A DNA stretch of 64,000 nucleotides from Halogranum amylolyticum (GTDB lineage Archaea > Halobacteriota > Halobacteria > Halobacteriales > Haloferacaceae): contig NZ_FODV01000002.1 of NCBI RefSeq assembly GCF_900110465.1, positions 310,001 through 374,000 on the forward strand, given 5' to 3'. Positions 16,416 through 24,989 of this stretch are shown here, one piece after another. Every line of letters starts with the position of its first letter. Positions within the stretch are counted from its first letter, which is position 1. Both the position numbers and the translations under genes were made by a program. Under the pieces are notes generated by a model. That model did not search any database. It worked only from the letters and a program-made list of their open reading frames with translations, and was not told the origin of the DNA.

Positions 16416-17507
16416 ATGGAGTACGTACAGGAGCGGGTGACGACACTCCACGACTTCCGGGACCCGACGCCCGACGCGCCGACCGACCGGACCGCCGTCG
16501 TCGTCCCGATGACGGAGCGAGAGTACGACGGTCTCGCGGTCGAGCGGGTCCTCTCGGAACTCGAAGCCGTCGACCCCGCGCGGGTCGTCGTGCCGCTCCG
16601 CGCCTCCGCCGAGCAGGTCGGCCCGTTCGCCGACTGGCTCACCTCGTTCGAGCTCCCGGTGGAGGTGCTGTGGTGCGGTGGCCCTCGACTCGCCGACCTG
16701 CTCGCCGACCACGGATTGGACGGCGAGCGCGGGAAGGGACGGGACGTCTGGCTGGCGCTCGGCCGCGCGACGATCGAGGAGTACGTCGTCGTCCACGACG
16801 CCGACACGAAGACCTACTCGCGGTCGGACGTCCCGCGTCTGCTCTTCCCGTTGACGCACGGCCACGAGTTCTCGAAAGGCTACTACGCCCGTATCGAGGA
16901 CAACAGGCTCTACGGGCGGCTGCTCCGGCTCTTCTATGCCCCCTTGGTGCGGACGCTTCTCGACGAACACGACGCGCCGCTGCTCCGGTATCTCGACGCC
17001 TTCCGGTACGCGCTGGCCGGCGAGTTCGCGGCGACGAGCGACGTCGCCCGACAGCTGCGCGTCGCCCGGACGTGGGGGTTGGAGGTGAGCACGCTCTGTG
17101 ACGCGTTCGACGCCGTCGGCTTCGACGGGAGCGCACAGGTCGACCTCGGCGCGTACGAACACGACCACCGCTCCGTCGGCGGCCCGACCGGCCTCTCGGA
17201 GATGAGCGGCGCCGTCGGCGCGACGCTGTTCCGCGCGCTCGAAGAGCACGGTATCGACGTCGACTACGCGACGCTCCCCGAGCAGTACCGCGAGGTCGCC
17301 GAGCGATCCGTCGAGCAGTACGCCGTCGACGCGGCGTTCAACGGCCTCGACTACGACCGCGACGCCGAGACGGAGCAGATCGAATCGTACGCGACGGCGC
17401 TCCGCGCGCCCGGTACGGACACGCGACTCCCCGCGTGGGATGCCGTATCACTTACCCCGGAGGCCGTCTTCGATGCGGCAACGGAGGATCTGAAAGAGAC
17501 GAGATGA
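16416..17507 (+). CDS. GT-A glycosyltransferase, glucosyl-3-phosphoglycerate synthase-like
   Basis: A 363-residue cytoplasmic glycosyltransferase. The GT-A core has a clear DxD in VVHDADTKTYS. The donor side is LLADHGLDGERGKGRDVWLALG and the acceptor side is SKGYYARIEDNRLYGRLLRL. This layout resembles GT81-type glucosyl-3-phosphoglycerate or glucosylglycerate synthases, which make compatible solutes or precursors of methylglucose polymers; the exact product is inferred. Its stop overlaps the start of the DUF7109 gene (ATGA), and a NUDIX gene follows, so the three form an operon. Confidence 0.75.
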   Translation: MEYVQERVTTLHDFRDPTPDAPTDRTAVVVPMTEREYDGLAVERVLSELEAVDPARVVVPLRASAEQVGPFADWLTSFELPVEVLWCGGPRLADLLADHGLDGERGKGRDVWLALGRATIEEYVVVHDADTKTYSRSDVPRLLFPLTHGHEFSKGYYARIEDNRLYGRLLRLFYAPLVRTLLDEHDAPLLRYLDAFRYALAGEFAATSDVARQLRVARTWGLEVSTLCDAFDAVGFDGSAQVDLGAYEHDHRSVGGPTGLSEMSGAVGATLFRALEEHGIDVDYATLPEQYREVAERSVEQYAVDAAFNGLDYDRDAETEQIESYATALRAPGTDTRLPAWDAVSLTPEAVFDAATEDLKETR

Positions 17508-18019
17508 GCGAACGTGAGACGTACGACGAACTGGCGGGCGTGCTCGACCTCTTCGGAGCGCTGACCCGCGAGGAACTTCGGCGCGCACTCGTGGAGCTGG
17601 CGTACAAGCAGGGGCGAGAGACCGACGAGACGGCGCTGTCGGCAGCCGTCGAGGACGCCGTCGCGGAGTACTACCTCGTCGAGTGTGCCGGCGAGGCGAT
17701 CGACGGCGGTGGCGACGCCGACGCGACGTTCCTGACGGTCGGCCCGGTCGCCTTTCCGACCCTACCGCCGAACGCCGAGGACCTCCCGCACATCCTCGAC
17801 GTCGAGCGTCGCACGGTCGACCGCGAGACGCTCGGCGAGCAGGTCCACGAGCGACTGCTCGGCGACGCCGCGCGAGCCGTGGCCGCCGAAGACGGCGAGC
17901 GCGTCGACCATCTGCTCGACGTCAGCTACGACCTCGAGGCGTGGGCCCCGGTCGACGTCGCCGACGCCCGAACGCGGCTGGACGAAGCCCTGCAAGATAA
18001 GAGCGCCGAGCGTCAGTGA
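17504..18019 (+). CDS. DUF7109-type haloarchaeal protein
   Basis: A 171-residue acidic protein. The N-terminal part, YDELAGVLDLFGALTREEL, looks like a winged-helix or coiled start; the middle carries TVGPVAFPTLPPNAEDLPHI and the tail is acidic helix. No metal site. It sits between the glycosyltransferase and the NUDIX gene with overlapping starts on both sides (ATGA and TGATG). The family name is from memory; function unknown. The context suggests either a regulator or a small partner of the glycosyltransferase. Confidence 0.65.
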   Translation: MSERETYDELAGVLDLFGALTREELRRALVELAYKQGRETDETALSAAVEDAVAEYYLVECAGEAIDGGGDADATFLTVGPVAFPTLPPNAEDLPHILDVERRTVDRETLGEQVHERLLGDAARAVAAEDGERVDHLLDVSYDLEAWAPVDVADARTRLDEALQDKSAERQ

Positions 18020-18624
18020 TGGGTATGGATCTCTCGGGGGTGACCCGCCACGAACCCACCGCCATCGAAGGTGCGGCGCGGCGCGCAGCCGTCCTCGCGC
18101 CCGTCCTCGACCGTGGCGGCGAGCCACACCTGCTGTTCACGAAGCGCGCGGACCACCTCGGCGAACACGCCGGGCAAATGAGCTTCCCCGGCGGCGGCGA
18201 GGAACCGAGCGACGCAGACCTACAGGCGACGGCGCTCCGCGAGGCCGACGAGGAGATCGGCCTCCCGCCCATGTCGGCGCAGGTTGTCGGCCGCCTCGAC
18301 GACATCGAGACGATCACCGACTACTCGGTGCGCCCGTTCGTCGGCCGCGTGCCGGACATGGCGTTCACGCCCGACGAGCGAGAGGTGGCCGAGATCATCG
18401 TGCTCTCGGTCGCCGATCTGACGGATCTGGCCAACTACGAGTCCGAACGCCGCGACCACCCCCACTACGGCGACATCCGCCTCCACTTCTTCCACGTCGA
18501 CGGCTACACCGTCTGGGGAGCAACAGGGAGAATACTCGTGCAGCTACTGGAACTGACCACCGACTGGCAGATGCCGCCGGAGGCCGACCGGGTCGTCGAC
18601 CCCGACGCGGACTACCCGGTGTAG
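18019..18624 (+). CDS. NUDIX hydrolase, CoA pyrophosphatase type
   Basis: A 201-residue hydrolase that should cut CoA or its derivatives to 3',5'-ADP and phosphopantetheine. The CoA-specific signature is LLFTKRADHLGEHAGQMSF followed by PGGG, and the NUDIX box GGGEEP...ALREADEEIGL contains the READEE core with the metal-binding glutamates. ATG at 18019 overlaps the preceding stop; a GTG three bases upstream is also possible. Cytoplasmic, with no membrane segment. Confidence 0.9.
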   Translation: MGMDLSGVTRHEPTAIEGAARRAAVLAPVLDRGGEPHLLFTKRADHLGEHAGQMSFPGGGEEPSDADLQATALREADEEIGLPPMSAQVVGRLDDIETITDYSVRPFVGRVPDMAFTPDEREVAEIIVLSVADLTDLANYESERRDHPHYGDIRLHFFHVDGYTVWGATGRILVQLLELTTDWQMPPEADRVVDPDADYPV

Positions 18625-18652
18625 GAGCGACCGTTTTCGGACGCTCGACGGC

Positions 18653-18811
18653 TCACCGCGCACAGAGGTCGGGGACGATGCCGACGGCGATGTAGAGCGG
18701 AACGAGCCACATGAGCGTGATGGCAAAAATCGCGACGACCGTGAGCGCCACGTTCGATCCGACGGTACCGGTCTGCAGGAATATCAGCACCGCGAACCAC
18801 AGCGTCAACAT
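18653..18811 (-). CDS. Small two-helix membrane protein
   Basis: A 52-residue protein. Hydrophobic helix 1 is LWFAVLIFLQTG; after TVGSNVAL comes helix 2, TVVAIFAITLMWLVPLYIAV, which ends in a short IVPDLCAR tail. Codon use and the convergent position (28 bases after the NUDIX stop) support a real gene. Similar tiny membrane proteins occur in haloarchaea with no known role. An AT-rich CGTTATCAC about 38 bases upstream may be its TATA region. Confidence 0.55.
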   Translation of the reverse strand: MLTLWFAVLIFLQTGTVGSNVALTVVAIFAITLMWLVPLYIAVGIVPDLCAR

Positions 18812-18875
18812 CTGGACGATGTCAGACCGAGACGTGTCGGCGAGTGATAACGTCCACGGAGAGAACGCTACGCAC

Positions 18876-19079
18876 TTACTCCGTGTCGATGTGATGCACC
18901 GCCGCGGGCGACAACAGCCGCCCGCTCGGCAGTTCGACCCACCCCGTCGCGAGCACCCGGGCCGGCCCCTCGTGGAGCACCGCCTCTCGTTCGGCGTCGA
19001 CGTAGACGACGGCCTCCCGGTACTCCTGTTCGAGCAGTTCGGTGAGGTACTCCCACAGCGAGTCGGTGGAGACGACCAT
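18876..19079 (-). CDS. Conserved haloarchaeal protein, 67 residues
   Basis: A small soluble protein: SLWEYLTELLEQEYREAVVY, then strand-rich DAEREAVLHEGPARVLATGW and LPSGRLLSPAAVHHID. It looks like a compact alpha-beta fold. No metal site or membrane segment. A good TATA-like CTTTTTGTAC (19104-19113, minus strand) lies about 27 bases before the ATG, which argues strongly that it is expressed. Function unknown. Confidence 0.6.
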   Translation of the reverse strand: MVVSTDSLWEYLTELLEQEYREAVVYVDAEREAVLHEGPARVLATGWVELPSGRLLSPAAVHHIDTE

Positions 19080-19191
19080 GTCACCCGAAAACCACCTGTC
19101 CGTACAAAAAGACTCTGCCGGAGCGAACGCCGTCGCAAAACACCGTCGTCAACGACAGGCTTATTGCCGAAACCACGGAACGAGCAGGTAC

Positions 19192-19233
19192 ATGGTCGCA
19201 CAGACGATGGGTCGCGTTCCGCGACGCCACTGA
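19192..19233 (+). CDS. Possible 13-residue leader peptide (uORF)
   Basis: ATG at 19192 opens a 13-codon frame, MVAQTMGRVPRRH, ending in TGA at 19231. It lies about 27 bases after a TATA-like GGCTTATTG (19158-19166), where a leaderless transcript would start. The main gene (19264) begins 31 bases after its stop. It could be a regulatory uORF or a chance ATG. There is no protein evidence. Confidence 0.3.
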   Translation: MVAQTMGRVPRRH

Positions 19234-19263
19234 CCACCTTCTCTCTATGAGTAGTGATTCCAC

Positions 19264-20046
19264 ATGTTGACCGGTGAGCGCACAGTCTCGAAGACGGGCC
19301 TCGACGTCGCGGCGCTGAAGCCTGCCGAGTGCGACGTCCGACGGGCACTGGAGCTCCCGTTCGACACCGTCGCCATCGACTACGAGGGCCGCGAGCGGCT
19401 TCCGTCGACGGAGCTGCTGTCCGAACTCGCCGCCGAGAAGCGCGTGTTCGTGACGACGCCCGTCCGTGCCGACGGGTTCGACCCGCTCGGCGACGACAGC
19501 CTCTACGACACCCTGCCGGCGGAAGTCGACCCCGTGTTCGTCGCCGGGCACCCGGCGTATCTCACCGACGCCGAGCGATCGCGAGCGATCGCCCCGCGAC
19601 TGGGGGCGGCCCGCGAACGGAACGCCGACGCGTGGGTCGGCACCGAGGGCATCGAACGCGTCGCGCTCGCCGCCGGCGGCCCGCAGTACGAACTGCTCTC
19701 GCGGACCACCGACCGCGACGTGCGGGCGCTCCGCGCCGCCGGGTTCGAGGAGACGATCGTGCTCTACGCGCCGACCGTCTGCTCGGACGACGAGGACGAG
19801 ATCCTCGACGCCGTCGGCGGCTACGTCTCGCGACGCGGCCCCGTCCGGCGGGCGCTCCCCGAGGACGCACCGACCGACAGCAGCGCGACGGGCCGTGCGC
19901 GCGAGGTCCTCTCGAAGGCCAGCCGGGACTACACGCTCGTCGGCACACCCGAGGAGGTCGGCCAGCGCGTCCGGGAGCTGAAAGCGCTCGGCGTCGACGT
20001 AGTCGCCGGCTACCCCGCCCGCGGCGTCGACGAGTTCCTCGACTGA
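19264..20046 (+). CDS. DUF7388 / luciferase-like haloarchaeal protein
   Basis: A 260-residue protein that fits a TIM-barrel: strand-helix repeats are visible around DTVAIDYEGRERLP, RVFVTTPVRADGFDP, VDPVFVAGHPAYL, DAWVGTEGIERVALA, EETIVLYAPTVCSDD and VDVVAGYPARGVDEF. Homologs have been labelled luciferase and later DUF7388. I cannot see a flavin site that proves the former. ATG 19264 begins the conserved MLTGERTVSKTGLD segment. It is preceded by a TATA-like site 100 bases upstream and a possible uORF, so it probably has a leader of about 75 bases. Confidence 0.65.
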   Translation: MLTGERTVSKTGLDVAALKPAECDVRRALELPFDTVAIDYEGRERLPSTELLSELAAEKRVFVTTPVRADGFDPLGDDSLYDTLPAEVDPVFVAGHPAYLTDAERSRAIAPRLGAARERNADAWVGTEGIERVALAAGGPQYELLSRTTDRDVRALRAAGFEETIVLYAPTVCSDDEDEILDAVGGYVSRRGPVRRALPEDAPTDSSATGRAREVLSKASRDYTLVGTPEEVGQRVRELKALGVDVVAGYPARGVDEFLD

Positions 20047-20129
20047 CTCGGCCGCGCCGGGGTGAGTTCTGACGCCTCGACCGAGTGGAGGAATTTTCGC
20101 CCGCAAGCTATAGTCCCGAGTGCAAGTCA

Positions 20130-20171
20130 TCACACACCCGACCAGCCGCTGTCGTGCGGTCGGGTGTGTGA
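20130..20171. other. 14-bp perfect hairpin before the FAD oxidoreductase gene
   Basis: Bases 20130-20143 pair perfectly with 20158-20171 (key core CACACACCCGACC against GGTCGGGTGTGTG) around a 14-base loop. It lies 84 bases after the upstream stop and about 12 bases before a TATA-like CTACTATATG (20183-20192), so it is not in the leader of the next gene. It may be an operator just upstream of the promoter, or a transcription stop for the preceding gene; no T-run follows it. Confidence 0.5.
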
Positions 20172-20217
20172 ACAGTTGTCCGAGCTACTATATGTGCCCC
20201 GGGAGTGACGCCTCGGT

Positions 20218-21336
20218 ATGCACGTCGCAGTCGTCGGAGCGGGTGCAGTCGGCGTCACCGCCGCGACGGAACTCGCCGTCGCGGGTGCCGACGTCACTCT
20301 CTTTGACCGAGGGAAACCCGGTAACGGTAGCTCCGGTCGCGCCGCGGGGATCGTCTACGACGCCTACGCCGAGGACGTCGACGGCGAACTCGCCGCGCAG
20401 TCGGTCGAACGCTTCCGTCGCCTCTCCGGCACCGGCGACTTCGCGTTCGTCGACTGCCCCTACGTCTTTCTCGCCCGCGAGGGCGACGAGAAGGTCGCCG
20501 AGGCCATCGTCGGCAGCGTCGACCGGATGCGCCACCACGGACGAGACGTCGAGGTTCTCTCCCCCGAGGAGCTGGACGCGCGGTTCGGCGACCACCTCGT
20601 CGTCGACGACGTCGCCGTGGCCGCCGTCGCCAACGACGCCGGGCGGGCCGACCCCGCGAGCTACGTCACGACGATGGCCGACCGCGCACGGGCCGCGGGC
20701 GTCGAGTTCCGCACCGGCCGTGCGGTCGGTCTCCACACCGATCCGCCGGGTGTCGTCGTCGGCGCGGCGATCGAACGGTTCGACGCGGTGCTGGTCGCCG
20801 CCGGCGCGCACACGAAGCAGCTGTTCGCCGAGGCGGGCGTCTCCCTCGCGCTCAAACCGTACCGCGTGCAGGCGCTCACGTCTCGGACGGCCTACGAGGG
20901 GCCGATGTGTTTCGACGCCTCCGCAGATGTCTACTTCCGCCCGCATCCGACGGGGCTGCTCGGCGGCGACGGCACCGAACCCGTCGAGGCCGACCCGGAC
21001 GAGTGGAACCGCGAGGCCGACGAGTGGTTCGTCGACGAACTGACGACGGAACTGCGCACTCGTGCCGACCACGCGGTCGACGTCGAGCGGGCGTGGGCGG
21101 GACTCTGTACGGCGACACCCGACGGCGACCCGCTGCTCGGCGAGGTCGCCGAGGACGTCTACGTCGCCGCCGGCTGGCAGGGCCACGGGTTCATGCGCGC
21201 GCCGGCGACGGCGGAGGCTATCGCCGGCCAGATCCGCGGCGAGACGGGTATCGAACCCTTCGAGCCGACCCGATTCGACGGCGACGAGGAGTTCGCGGTC
21301 TTCCAAGGGATGACCGTCGACGAGAGAGACGACTAG
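20218..21336 (+). CDS. FAD-dependent oxidoreductase (DAO family)
   Basis: A 372-residue flavoprotein of the D-amino-acid oxidase/glycine oxidase family. The N-terminal FAD-binding Rossmann motif is VVGAGAVGVTAATELA, followed by FDRGKPGNGSSGRAAG, where the GxSGRAAG segment contacts FAD. The middle has VLVAAGAHTKQLF. The C-terminal DPLLGEVAEDVYVAAGWQGHG is the second FAD contact typical of DAO proteins. Substrate likely a secondary or tertiary amine or amino acid; not specified by sequence. ATG 20218 lies about 27 bases after a TATA-like ACTATATG, so the mRNA is nearly leaderless. A long perfect hairpin stands upstream of the promoter. Confidence 0.88.
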   Translation: MHVAVVGAGAVGVTAATELAVAGADVTLFDRGKPGNGSSGRAAGIVYDAYAEDVDGELAAQSVERFRRLSGTGDFAFVDCPYVFLAREGDEKVAEAIVGSVDRMRHHGRDVEVLSPEELDARFGDHLVVDDVAVAAVANDAGRADPASYVTTMADRARAAGVEFRTGRAVGLHTDPPGVVVGAAIERFDAVLVAAGAHTKQLFAEAGVSLALKPYRVQALTSRTAYEGPMCFDASADVYFRPHPTGLLGGDGTEPVEADPDEWNREADEWFVDELTTELRTRADHAVDVERAWAGLCTATPDGDPLLGEVAEDVYVAAGWQGHGFMRAPATAEAIAGQIRGETGIEPFEPTRFDGDEEFAVFQGMTVDERDD

Positions 21337-21430
21337 AAGCGAGCAGGAAGAAGGGTGGAGAGAAGAACGGAGTACGGAGCATGTCCGGAGAGGAGTGAAG
21401 TGGGAGGGAACTACGGCGCGGAGAGATGCG

Positions 21431-21982
21431 TCAGTCGTCCCGTCTCTCGGTATCCTCTGCGTCGTAGTCGGACGTCTCGTCGCCGAGGTCCACCGGTTCC
21501 TCGTTCTCGGCGTCCTCGAGTTCGATCTCCCCTTCGTCTTCGTCGTCGAGACCGATGCGTTCGACGTCGTCGTCTTCCTCCTGCACTTGGACGTCGTGCG
21601 CCGTCTCGCTCTTGGGGATGCGGACCTGCAGCGTGCCGGTCTTCGTCAGCGTCGCCGAGGAACGACCGGGGTCGACGTCGGCGTCGTCGGGGAGCCGTGC
21701 CGAGCCGTCGAGCGACAGGCCACGCCCCGGGAAGCGCATCTCGAACCCCTCGTAGAAGTCGCGGAAGCGGTCGATACGGACCTGAACCTCGCCGTCGAGG
21801 AAGCGGACCTGGAGGTCGCTCTGCGTCGCACCGGGGGCGTCGAAGACGACGAGATAGGCGTCGTCGCTCTCCAGGAGGTCGTAGGAGAGCGGCTTTCGCT
21901 CCTGGACCTTGCTCATCCCTCGTCCGGCCCGGTCGAGGACGGCGTTGAACGCGCTCTTGCCGAACTCCCGCAACCCGCTCAT
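21431..21982 (-). CDS. Hsp20/alpha-crystallin family protein
   Basis: A 183-residue small heat shock-type chaperone, or GvpH-like protein. The alpha-crystallin domain is visible from LLESDDAYLVVFDAPGATQS through LSLDGSARLPDDADVD and TLTKTGTLQVRIPK. A strongly acidic tail rich in Glu and Asp (about 45 residues) follows; it is halophilic in style and probably disordered. Its ATG overlaps the stop of the small DUF7559 gene, so the two are an operon. Downstream on its strand is a pyrimidine-rich stretch that may end transcription. Confidence 0.8.
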   Translation of the reverse strand: MSGLREFGKSAFNAVLDRAGRGMSKVQERKPLSYDLLESDDAYLVVFDAPGATQSDLQVRFLDGEVQVRIDRFRDFYEGFEMRFPGRGLSLDGSARLPDDADVDPGRSSATLTKTGTLQVRIPKSETAHDVQVQEEDDDVERIGLDDEDEGEIELEDAENEEPVDLGDETSDYDAEDTERRDD

Positions 21983-22137
21983 AGTTCGATAGCCTCCAGC
22001 GTCTCGCTCTCCCGGCAGTACGGACAGACGAAGTCTGCGACCCCCACGTCGTCCGGCATGTCGTACGTGTAGTGCAGTTCGAACATGTCGAGTTCGCAGT
22101 CAGGGCTCGTGCACTTGACTTCGAGGGTGGCAGGCAT
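21979..22137 (-). CDS. DUF7559 family small zinc-binding protein
   Basis: A 52-residue protein with two Cys pairs: CTSPDCELDMFELHYTY near the start and FVCPYCRESE near the end. The spacing fits a single zinc ribbon. Overlaps the Hsp20 gene (ATGA), so the two are probably translated together. The conserved tail ETLEAIEL is family-like. Function unknown. Family name from memory. Confidence 0.7.
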   Translation of the reverse strand: MPATLEVKCTSPDCELDMFELHYTYDMPDDVGVADFVCPYCRESETLEAIEL

Positions 22138-22227
22138 GCGAGAGGATAGTGGTCCCACCCTGATAAGTGGCGCGGGGGCGGCCGTTCCCGCCGGAGCCCT
22201 TATCTGTCGAACCGGCGAGAGGAGGGT

Positions 22228-23088
22228 ATGAACGGCTTCGAACCACCGTCTCGGGTGTACGGCGTAGACTTCCGCGGGGGCGACGACGCCGACGACGGAG
22301 TCTGGGTCGCCGAGGGGGTCGTCGACCCCGCCTGCGACGGTGGAGAGGGGTTCGACGGGGCCGGTCTCCGCCTCGTCGACTGCCGCCCGGCCACGGAGCG
22401 ATTCGACTGTCCGGCCGACCGCGAGGCGCTTCTCCCGGCGCTCGCGGCGTTCCTCGGCAGACTCGGCGGCGACGTGGTGGTCGGCGTCGACTTCCCGTTC
22501 GGCGTCCCCGCGCCGCTCGTCGGTGCCGACGACTGGGAGACGTTCGTCCACCGCTTCCCGAGTCGGTTCGCCTCGCCGGAGGAGTTCAGTCGGCGCTGCG
22601 TCGAACTGGCGAAACTGGTCGACGGCGGGGTGGAGACGAGACTGTTCCGGGAGACGGACGAGCCGCTGAGCGCGCTGCCGCCGTACGACCCTCACCTCGC
22701 CGCTCGGACCTTCTACGGAATCCGAGACGTTCTCCGTCCGCTCGTCACCGCCGACCTGGTTCAGGTCCACCCGATGCAGTCGCCCGACTCGACGAAACCG
22801 TCGCTGCTCGAGGTGTATCCGGCCGGGACGCTCGAGGATCTCGGCCTCCTCCACGTGACCGACGAGACCGACGGCGAGGGAGGCCGCCAGCGACGCGAGT
22901 CGGTCCGCGACGGACTGGTGGAGTACGGCGTCGCCGTCGCCGACGACGTCCGACACCGGGTCGACGATGGCGACGACGCGCTCGACGCTGTCGTCGCGGC
23001 CGTTGCCGCCTACCGCAACACGCGTGACTCGGGGACGCTCTGTGCGACAGACGGACGGCGGGCGCTCGAAGGCTACACCTACGTCTGA
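22228..23088 (+). CDS. DUF429 domain protein
   Basis: A 286-residue protein of the DUF429 family, predicted RNase H-like fold nucleases. Signs: an early VYGVDFRGGDDADDG with the first acidic residues, VVVGVDFPFGVPAP in the middle, LLEVYPAGTLEDLG (family-typical VYPA) and DDGDDALDAVVAAVAAYRN near the C-terminus, a typical DDxxDAxxAAxxA motif. These acidic residues resemble the RNase H-like catalytic set; the activity has not been proven for the family, to my knowledge. Soluble, single gene. Confidence 0.85.
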   Translation: MNGFEPPSRVYGVDFRGGDDADDGVWVAEGVVDPACDGGEGFDGAGLRLVDCRPATERFDCPADREALLPALAAFLGRLGGDVVVGVDFPFGVPAPLVGADDWETFVHRFPSRFASPEEFSRRCVELAKLVDGGVETRLFRETDEPLSALPPYDPHLAARTFYGIRDVLRPLVTADLVQVHPMQSPDSTKPSLLEVYPAGTLEDLGLLHVTDETDGEGGRQRRESVRDGLVEYGVAVADDVRHRVDDGDDALDAVVAAVAAYRNTRDSGTLCATDGRRALEGYTYV

Positions 23089-23161
23089 GCGGTCGCCGCG
23101 ACGAGACGCCGAGCGGTACCGGAACCGCACCGTTTTACCGCTCGGTCGCAAAACCGGGCAC

Positions 23162-24871
23162 ATGACTGACCCGGCCGAGTTGTCCGTGACGCTCGTCGAC
23201 GGGTACGTCGACGAACCGGCACACTTCGGCGTGCCGCCGTACATCTCGACGTACCCCCGCTTTACGGCCGGCGCGCTTGTCGACGCCGGCGTCCCCGAAT
23301 CGCAGATCACCTACCACACCATCGACGAACTCCGCGAGGAGCGACGGAAGTGGGCCGACGTCGCCGAGGCCGACCTCATGATCTACATCGGCGGGATGAC
23401 CGTCCCCGGCAAGTACGTCGGCGGTACGCCCGCCGAACCCGACGAAGTTCGGGAACTGGCGTGGGTCGCCGAGGGGACGTCGCTGATGGGCGGCCCCATC
23501 CGCTTCGGCGTCGGCGACGAGAACGCCGGCGGGATGGAAATGGAGCGGAAGGACCTCGACTACGACTTCGTCGCGAAAGGTGACGTCGAAGCCGCCGTCT
23601 ACGACCTCGTCGACTCCGGACTCGAGGGGTTCGGCAACCGGATGCGCGACAACGACGAACTCGACCGCTGGGCCGCCGAGGGGGCGTTCGTCGTCGAACA
23701 GCATCCGAACCACCCGGAGTATCTCATCTGTGAGATGGAGACCTCTCGTGGGTGCGCTTACCGCTGTTCGTTCTGTACGGAACCGCTGTACGGCAACCCG
23801 GCGTTCCGCACCGCCGACTCCGTCGTGAAGGAGGTCGAGAATCTCTACGAGCGCGGGGCGCGACACTTCCGTCTCGGCCGACAGGCCGACATCCTCGCGT
23901 TCGGCGGCGACGGCGAGGCACCGAACCCCGACGCCCTGCGGCGACTGTACGGCGGTATCCGCGAGGTGGCACCCGACCTCGGGACGCTCCACCTCGACAA
24001 CATGAACCCCATCACCATCGCGAAGTGGCCCGAGAAGTCCAGAGAGGGGATCCGCATCATCGCCGAGCACAACACGCCCGGCGACACCGCCGCGTTCGGT
24101 CTCGAATCCGCCGACCCGCTGGTACAGGAGGAGAACAACCTCAACGTCAGCGCCGAGGAGTGCTTCGAAGCGGTCCGCATCGTCAACGAGGCCGGCGGGT
24201 GGCGCCCCGGCGAGGACCCCGAGGACGCGCCGACGTTCGACGAGGAGGCGCCCGACAGGCTCCCCAAGCTACTCCCCGGTATCAACCTCCTGCACGGTCT
24301 CAAAGGCGAACGCGAGGAGACGTTCGAGCACAACAAGCAGTTCCTCCAGCGCGTTTACGACGAGGGGCTGATGGTCCGCCGCATCAACATCCGGCAGGTG
24401 ATGGCGTTCGACGGGACCGACATGTCCGACACCGGCGCGCAGATCGCCCAGGACCACAAGAAACTGTTCAAGAAGTACAAGCGGGAGGTCCGCGAGGAGA
24501 TCGACCGACCGATGCTGCGGCGGGTCGCCCCGCCCGGAACCGTCCTCGAAGACGTCCACCTGGAGTACCACCAGGACGGCAAGACGTTCGGTCGGCAGCT
24601 CGGCACCTACCCGCTCTTGGTGGGGATCCCGGGCGAGCGTGAACTCGGTCGGACCGTCGACGTCTCCATCGTCGACTACGGCTACCGGTCGGTGACGGGC
24701 GTCCCGTTCCCGCTCGACCTGAACGCGGCCAGCATGGACGAGTTGACGTCGATCCCGGGCGTCGGCAAGCAGACGGCGGGCAACATCATCGTCAACCGAC
24801 CCTACGAGTCGGCCGGGGAGGTCGGCGGCGACGTCGACCTCTCGAAGTTCACCGGCGTCTCCTCGGACTGA
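23162..24871 (+). CDS. Radical SAM protein with C-terminal helix-hairpin-helix
   Basis: A 569-residue enzyme. The N-terminal part (about 1-190) has a cobalamin-binding-like Rossmann pattern (VDGYVDEPAHFGVPPYIST, LMIYIGGMTVPGKYVGG) but without the usual DxHxxG. The radical SAM core starts at SRGCAYRCSFC with the 4Fe-4S cysteines C198, C202 and C205. Other core signs are LGRQADILAFGGDGE, LHLDNMNPI and FGLESADP. At the C-terminus is a helix-hairpin-helix DNA-binding motif, LTSIPGVGKQTAGNIIVNRP. The coupling with HhH suggests nucleic-acid modification, but the substrate is unknown. The ATG at 23162 follows a CCGTTTTACC TATA-like box by about 30 bases. Confidence 0.9.
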   Translation: MTDPAELSVTLVDGYVDEPAHFGVPPYISTYPRFTAGALVDAGVPESQITYHTIDELREERRKWADVAEADLMIYIGGMTVPGKYVGGTPAEPDEVRELAWVAEGTSLMGGPIRFGVGDENAGGMEMERKDLDYDFVAKGDVEAAVYDLVDSGLEGFGNRMRDNDELDRWAAEGAFVVEQHPNHPEYLICEMETSRGCAYRCSFCTEPLYGNPAFRTADSVVKEVENLYERGARHFRLGRQADILAFGGDGEAPNPDALRRLYGGIREVAPDLGTLHLDNMNPITIAKWPEKSREGIRIIAEHNTPGDTAAFGLESADPLVQEENNLNVSAEECFEAVRIVNEAGGWRPGEDPEDAPTFDEEAPDRLPKLLPGINLLHGLKGEREETFEHNKQFLQRVYDEGLMVRRINIRQVMAFDGTDMSDTGAQIAQDHKKLFKKYKREVREEIDRPMLRRVAPPGTVLEDVHLEYHQDGKTFGRQLGTYPLLVGIPGERELGRTVDVSIVDYGYRSVTGVPFPLDLNAASMDELTSIPGVGKQTAGNIIVNRPYESAGEVGGDVDLSKFTGVSSD

Positions 24872-24957
24872 CCGGACCGGCTGCAACGGCGACGTAGGTC
24901 GTCTACGACGGCCGCAGTCCGGCATCGGCGGTCCGCGTCGCCGGCCGACTGAGGCAG

Positions 24958-24964
24958 TTTTTTT
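24958..24964 (+). terminator. T7 tract after the radical SAM gene
   Basis: Seven T in a row on the coding strand 87 bases after the radical SAM stop and 26 bases before the next ATG. Such tracts end transcription in archaea. Confidence 0.5.
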
Positions 24965-24989
24965 CTTCCGCCGCCGTCACCGAGTGGGT

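Noticed and set aside
21337..21425. Small coding gene between the FAD oxidoreductase and hsp20 (frame beginning near 21355)
   Set aside because: The plus-strand frames there are a purine-rich run continuing into the antisense of hsp20; they are explained better as a termination region.
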